Shown here piece by piece: positions 60,535 through 64,000 of a stretch of DNA of 64,000 nucleotides. Every line of letters begins with the position of its first letter. Position 1 is the stretch's first letter. The stretch lies in assembly GCF_005405285.1 (NCBI RefSeq), contig NZ_BJDT01000002.1:1-64000 (forward strand), written 5' to 3'. The notes beneath the pieces are model-generated. The model saw only the letters and a program-made list of their open reading frames with translations. It made no database searches and was not told where the DNA came from. The DNA comes from Weissella sagaensis (GTDB lineage: Bacteria > Bacillota > Bacilli > Lactobacillales > Lactobacillaceae). A program made the translations under genes and the position numbers.

Positions 60535-61091
60535 TCAAACGTAACCGCCTTCTCTCTCAATAAAATCATTATTGTTTATTTCACACATACAATCTAAAAT
60601 TTTTCGAGTTGCTTGAATTTGATATGACCGCATGACCATCAAATTGTCATTGGCTGCATTTGAAATCATGTTGACGGTAACAAGGCGGTGTAGTGCTGGA
60701 ATGCCCATTACTTCGTAAATAAATGCCATCATGTCAGTAACATCTTTTCCATTTTCATCTCGCCAACCAAAAACAAAGTCATGATTATATGATCGTTCAT
60801 TTTTGGGACGCACGAGATAGTGCGCTGAGTGCTGGGATAGAATAAACTGCACCTGTAAAAAAAAGAATCCCGTATACATCCCATCACTATCATATTTTTG
60901 TAACTATTCAAAGGTAGCGTCCCACCTGCCAGCAGCAGTTATACATCATAGAGTGTCTTATTTTGATTAAGAATATCACGCCAATGATTATGTAATCTAT
61001 CGACTTTCAATCCTGAATAATTGCTTAAATACTCCCAGCCTTTATTTCCTAATTTTTGAATTACGGCTTGTTCAAACTTATCTCCTGCCAT
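60535..61091 (-). pseudogene. hsdR: Type I restriction subunit HsdR remnant
   Basis: From ATG 61091 behind GAGGG the start reads MAGDKFEQAVIQKLGNKGWE...RLHNHWRDILNQN, an HsdR N-terminus, stopping at TAA after about 50 codons. After a deletion a second piece (60535-60879) gives NDNLMVMRSYQIQATRKILD and ends REGGYV, just before where WHTTGSGKT, the helicase Walker A, would follow. HsdR is normally about 1000 residues, so nuclease and motor are mostly gone. It marks the right side of a collapsed Type I locus. Confidence 0.8.
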
Positions 61092-61268
61092 TCTTGATTA
61101 TCCCTCTAATAATCTTTTTTTATACGCAATCACTTTAATCATTTTACCATAATTCAATTTCTATATTTATGACATTCAAATTTCTCTAATTTGGGGAGCT
61201 TTTTAAATGGGAAGCGGCGTTCTATTGAGGAAACATAGCTTACAAATTAATATAATTTTTTATCATAT

Positions 61269-61598
61269 CTAACTTAGATCATCTTGTGAATTTCTATTTC
61301 TTGACTCTTCAGAAATTAATTCATTAGCAATATAGGCTGCTGTATCTTCAGATATATCATCTGCCGTATTGTTTTCAACAATGCTACCAACGTATAGCGG
61401 AATAGAATTATATTCCACTATTTTGTTAACAAACATCACAAATAAATACCCAAAAGCGATACAGGCAGTGGTATCTTTTATTTTCGAAAATGATAAATAT
61501 AACGTCACCAAGTGAGAGACAAATTCCTAATCACCTATTGCTAAAGAAAAATAGCCAAATATTAAAAATATTTGTGCAACATCTTCTAGTTCGTACAT
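61269..61598 (-). pseudogene. Small membrane protein interrupted by an in-frame TAG
   Basis: From ATG 61598 the frame reads MYELEDVAQIFLIFGYFSLAIGD, then TAG (61527-61529), then stays open for 85 more codons to 61269 with a hydrophobic segment (ACIAFGYLFVMFVN) and an acidic tail. No family is recognised. It may be a two-helix membrane protein broken by one nonsense change, or the part after TTG 61511 may be used alone. Confidence 0.4.
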
Positions 61599-62340
61599 TA
61601 TTTTTCCATAAATCGTACCCCTTATATCTCATAAATTGGCTCAATGACAAAATTGCCGTGTCTCCTTACTTACATTGTACACACTATTTAATCCCCCTTT
61701 ACTCATATTTGGAATGCTTTTTTCGAGGAGGTGTTAACCAAGAGAATATCTTTATTCACAATCTTACTTATTTTGAACAAAAGCAATAATAAGTAATTGA
61801 CAATTTATAATACTTTTTGGAGTCAATTATAATCAGTTTTAACCCAATCCACCTTATCAGCAATCTTCACTACTCAATGTCAATATCACACATCAATATC
61901 CATAAACTCTAGCATAGCAACAAAAAATGACCCTACTACCAAATTAGTAAGGCCATTTTATTAGCTAATGACTTAGCTATGATTTCTTTGTATTCTTCTC
62001 GAATTCTTTATCGGTGCTTATTAATTCAATGAAAACGTTGATAGCAAGAGGAATACGAGCAACAAGTAGCCTATTTCAAGTGCCATTTAGTGTTTTTTTT
62101 AAGTCAATTTTGAGCAGTCTCCTACACATATTATAATCAACTACTCCAATAAAAGTTGGAACTAACGCAAGATATTTTTCAAACAACCCTATTTCCCTCT
62201 ATGTTAGTACATTTTTTACCGTTTCAAATTTTTATTCATAGAAAGTTCTACCATCGAAAATATGATAATTTTTTTGACAGTCGTTACAAGTCTCAAAGAT
62301 ACTAAGTACCTCCAAAATCACATTCTCAATGTCTAATCGT
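61599..62340. other. Intergenic stretch with short coding relics
   Basis: No intact gene. On the minus strand at about 61974-62062 a piece reads ARIPLAINVFIELISTDKEF to a stop, a 3' end of something unrecognised. A GAGGAGGTG ribosome-site-like string (61724-61732, plus) has no gene after it. The rest is AT-rich and shows nothing I can name. Confidence 0.4.
61923..61960 (-). terminator. Hairpin with minus-strand T run
   Basis: ATGACCCTACTA pairs with TAGTAAGGCCAT (two mismatches) around CCAAAT, with T runs on both strands. Possible end of the transcript coming from 63266. Confidence 0.55.
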
Positions 62341-63266
62341 TTACCTATTCTTTTGAACATCATCCTCAAGGTACTTAATTGCCAAAACCACTAGTGACAA
62401 ACACCTACTAAACAAATAATCATAATGATTGGGATCCGTTATATCTTGTTGACTCGTTTCATGGTGTCTAATTCCAAAATTATTACCAATATTGGTTAAA
62501 TTTTTAAACTCAGAATCAAACATTTCATAAAATTTGGTATTTCCATGAGACATAGCCTCTAAAATTTTATGACTACTTCTTTTTTTATCTAACGCTGTAT
62601 AATAAGTTTTTAATCTTTCAAAAGCATCCCATATTTTCTCTACTGAATCTTGACGAGCTAAATTATTAGGCGTTCTGTATAAATCAACAGCATCTCTTAA
62701 AAGACTACGTAGTCCATCTTCTGGTATCATACTTATTTCCTTATCGAGGCTATCAGTAATGGCACCATCCTTGATTTTTCGTTCAATTATTTTCTTATCG
62801 GTAAGTGTATACAACAACCCTATTTCCGTAAAGAAATCATTAACTTCATTTTGAAATATCTTAAACACCCTAGCAGTATTGTAAGTAATAATATATCTAT
62901 AATTTTTATATTTTCCATTATTCCAATTTTCATCTATATCGCGAATATTTTGTGCATAGAATTCAATTAAATCCAATAATGCAAACTGATCATAATCATC
63001 CGTTATTTTAGGAGATGCTATCAATCCCGCTTCATTTCGAAAAAGATTCGGAATTCTGAAATGAATCTCTTTATCATAAGTACTTTCATCAAAATCAATA
63101 TATCTTTCCCCCGTAAATCCATAATAATTTTCTTGAGGAAATTTTGAAGTCAAATTTTTTCTATACCTACTACACAAATTAAGCAATAATGCATACGCGT
63201 CTTCATTATACTATAAGTACTAATTTTGGGCAATCTTTTCCCATGTCTTTCAGAATATAAGTTCAT
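62341..63266 (-). pseudogene. Conserved protein, possible abortive-infection (AbiJ/HEPN-like) factor, frameshifted near its start
   Basis: From ATG 63266 (AGGAG eight bases before it) the protein reads MNLYSERHGKRLPKISTYS, then loses one base near 63215 and continues as YNEDAYALLLNLCSRYRKN to the end at 62341, about 308 residues if joined. Conserved-looking parts: FRIPNLFRNEAGLI, GLLYTLTDKKIIER, SVEKIWDAFERLKTYY, and NIGNNFGIRHHET near the C-terminus, followed by a Leu-rich helix. It looks like a widespread uncharacterised family from defence islands with an all-helical C-terminus; the AbiJ/HEPN link is a guess from recall, not shown by motifs. Without the missing base only a TTG start at 63186 would serve. 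Confidence 0.6.
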
Positions 63267-63385
63267 TCATTTCTCCTAAATTTTCGCATTTAATCTCTCA
63301 ATTTATTACTAATAATAACTCCAATTAATTTGTATATTTCTATCGTGTAACTGCAAAACCAATCAAATACTATTTAAAAACATCT

Positions 63386-63604
63386 CTAATCTTCATTAAG
63401 CAAACTTAATTCTTGTACATTCAAATTTTGCATTTTATTTCTAGGAAATTTAGCTATTGCAAACTTATTAATAACAGGCTTTAACACAACATTTGCTCCA
63501 AGTTCCTTATCTAACTTTTCATTATCTATTATCATTTGTGAAGACACAATACCAAGCCTGTATTCATCTTGAATTTTATATGAACTACTTTTAGTTACCA
63601 ACAT
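63386..63604 (-). CDS. Small hypothetical protein
   Basis: 72 residues behind AGGAG six bases before the ATG, beginning MLVTKSSSYKIQDEYRLG. No membrane helix or signal peptide; mixed charge. It follows the broken gene at 63649 by 45 bases on the same strand and precedes the 63266 gene by 119. I do not recognise it; an antitoxin or immunity role is possible only by size and setting. Confidence 0.55.
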   Translation of the reverse strand: MLVTKSSSYKIQDEYRLGIVSSQMIIDNEKLDKELGANVVLKPVINKFAIAKFPRNKMQNLNVQELSLLNED

Positions 63605-63648
63605 AGCTTCTCCTATTTGCTCTTTATTTACTTAACCATTCAGAATTT

Positions 63649-64000
63649 ACAGTTCAAAATTTACCATTTTCTCTTCATAGTTTTTCAAATATTTTACTTC
63701 TCTGGAAAATATATCACTTTTTTCTAAAGCCCCACTGCGTTCACCGGTCATAGCATTCCAAATACGCTGCTTCAATAATTCGATATTAGATTCTGGAATA
63801 AAAACAAAATCACGCTTTTTTCTGTTGCTTCCTCGTTATTAATTAATACTTCTGCTATATCATTCCTTAAATAACCATCTTCATCAAAATAATTTTTAGT
63901 AACTTTAGTAAAACTAGTTATAAAAGCAGGCAACGCCAATCTAAACTGAAATAATGCACCTTCATAACAATAATTTTTTTAAATTAAAAAGTCCCCCATA
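63649..64000 (-). pseudogene. Frameshifted gene fragment running to the window edge
   Basis: Two pieces join if one A is added to a six-A run (63816-63821): an upstream one with YEGALFQFRLALPAF and YFDEDGYLRNDIAEVLINNE, and a downstream one with RDFVFIPESNIELLKQRI and WNAMTGERSG, ending at TAA 63649. An in-frame TAA at 63979-63981 separates it from a possible MGDFLI start at 63999. No family recognised. Confidence 0.5.

Noticed and set aside
61490..61789. A 99-codon plus-strand reading frame
   Set aside because: It has no ribosome site, unlikely composition, and overlaps the minus-strand membrane-protein remnant.
56300..64000. CRISPR array or retron in the island
   Set aside because: No regularly spaced repeats and no cas gene are seen. 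The reverse transcriptase lacks an evident msr-msd with inverted repeats beside it, and its motif A fits Abi-type enzymes better.

Overview
The window is AT-rich, low-GC Gram-positive chromosome. PolC-type polymerase, EzrA, RodA/MreB beside a DUF2969 protein, a LacS-type sugar permease fused to an EIIA domain, gluconate uptake and a haem catalase point to a lactic acid bacterium. Leuconostocaceae (Weissella-like) fits best, but that is inference from gene content; no rRNA sequence is inside the window and no search was run.

Positions 1-330 hold the tandem promoters and leader of an rRNA operon reading out of the left edge. From 441 to about 56300 the DNA is orderly core chromosome with intact genes: polC, proS, rseP, cdsA and uppS (replication, proline charging, membrane proteolysis, lipid and wall precursors); two small genes and a CzrA-like repressor with its zinc exporter; purA-hpt; a cation ATPase; ezrA; rpsD with a pseudoknotted leader; nagA with its GntR repressor; a MacB-like ABC transporter; pepN; tRNA-Glu; proC; rodA-DUF2969-mreB facing murF; a nucleoside ABC uptake operon with a BMP-type binding protein; gluconate genes (gntP, kduD-like SDR); an alpha-galactosidase/permease/LacI cluster; an alcohol dehydrogenase; catalase; a TetR-controlled drug-type ABC exporter; and corA. 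Most units end in clear intrinsic terminators. Several operators are visible: cre sites at gntP and the galactoside operon, a NagR-type site at nagA, a TetR palindrome and a 15-bp inverted repeat at gntP. A structured RNA candidate lies between proS and polC.

From about 56300 to the right edge the character changes to an accessory defence island in decay. It contains a broken integrase of the kind linked to phase-variable hsdS genes, an hsdS 3' remnant, a toxin-sized peptide, an Abi/DRT-like reverse transcriptase of about 588 residues split by a -1 frame change just before its YVDD motif, an hsdR remnant, a small membrane protein with an in-frame TAG, a frameshifted conserved protein that may be an abortive-infection factor, and two unrecognised pieces at the edge. 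The reverse transcriptase lies where hsdM would be expected in an hsdR-hsdM-hsdS-int locus. The indels recognised here are all single-base losses, mostly in homopolymers, and none was noticed in the 56 kb of core genes.

The best candidate for an under-described system is the reverse transcriptase with its frame change, its terminator-bounded upstream region and its position inside a collapsed Type I restriction locus.
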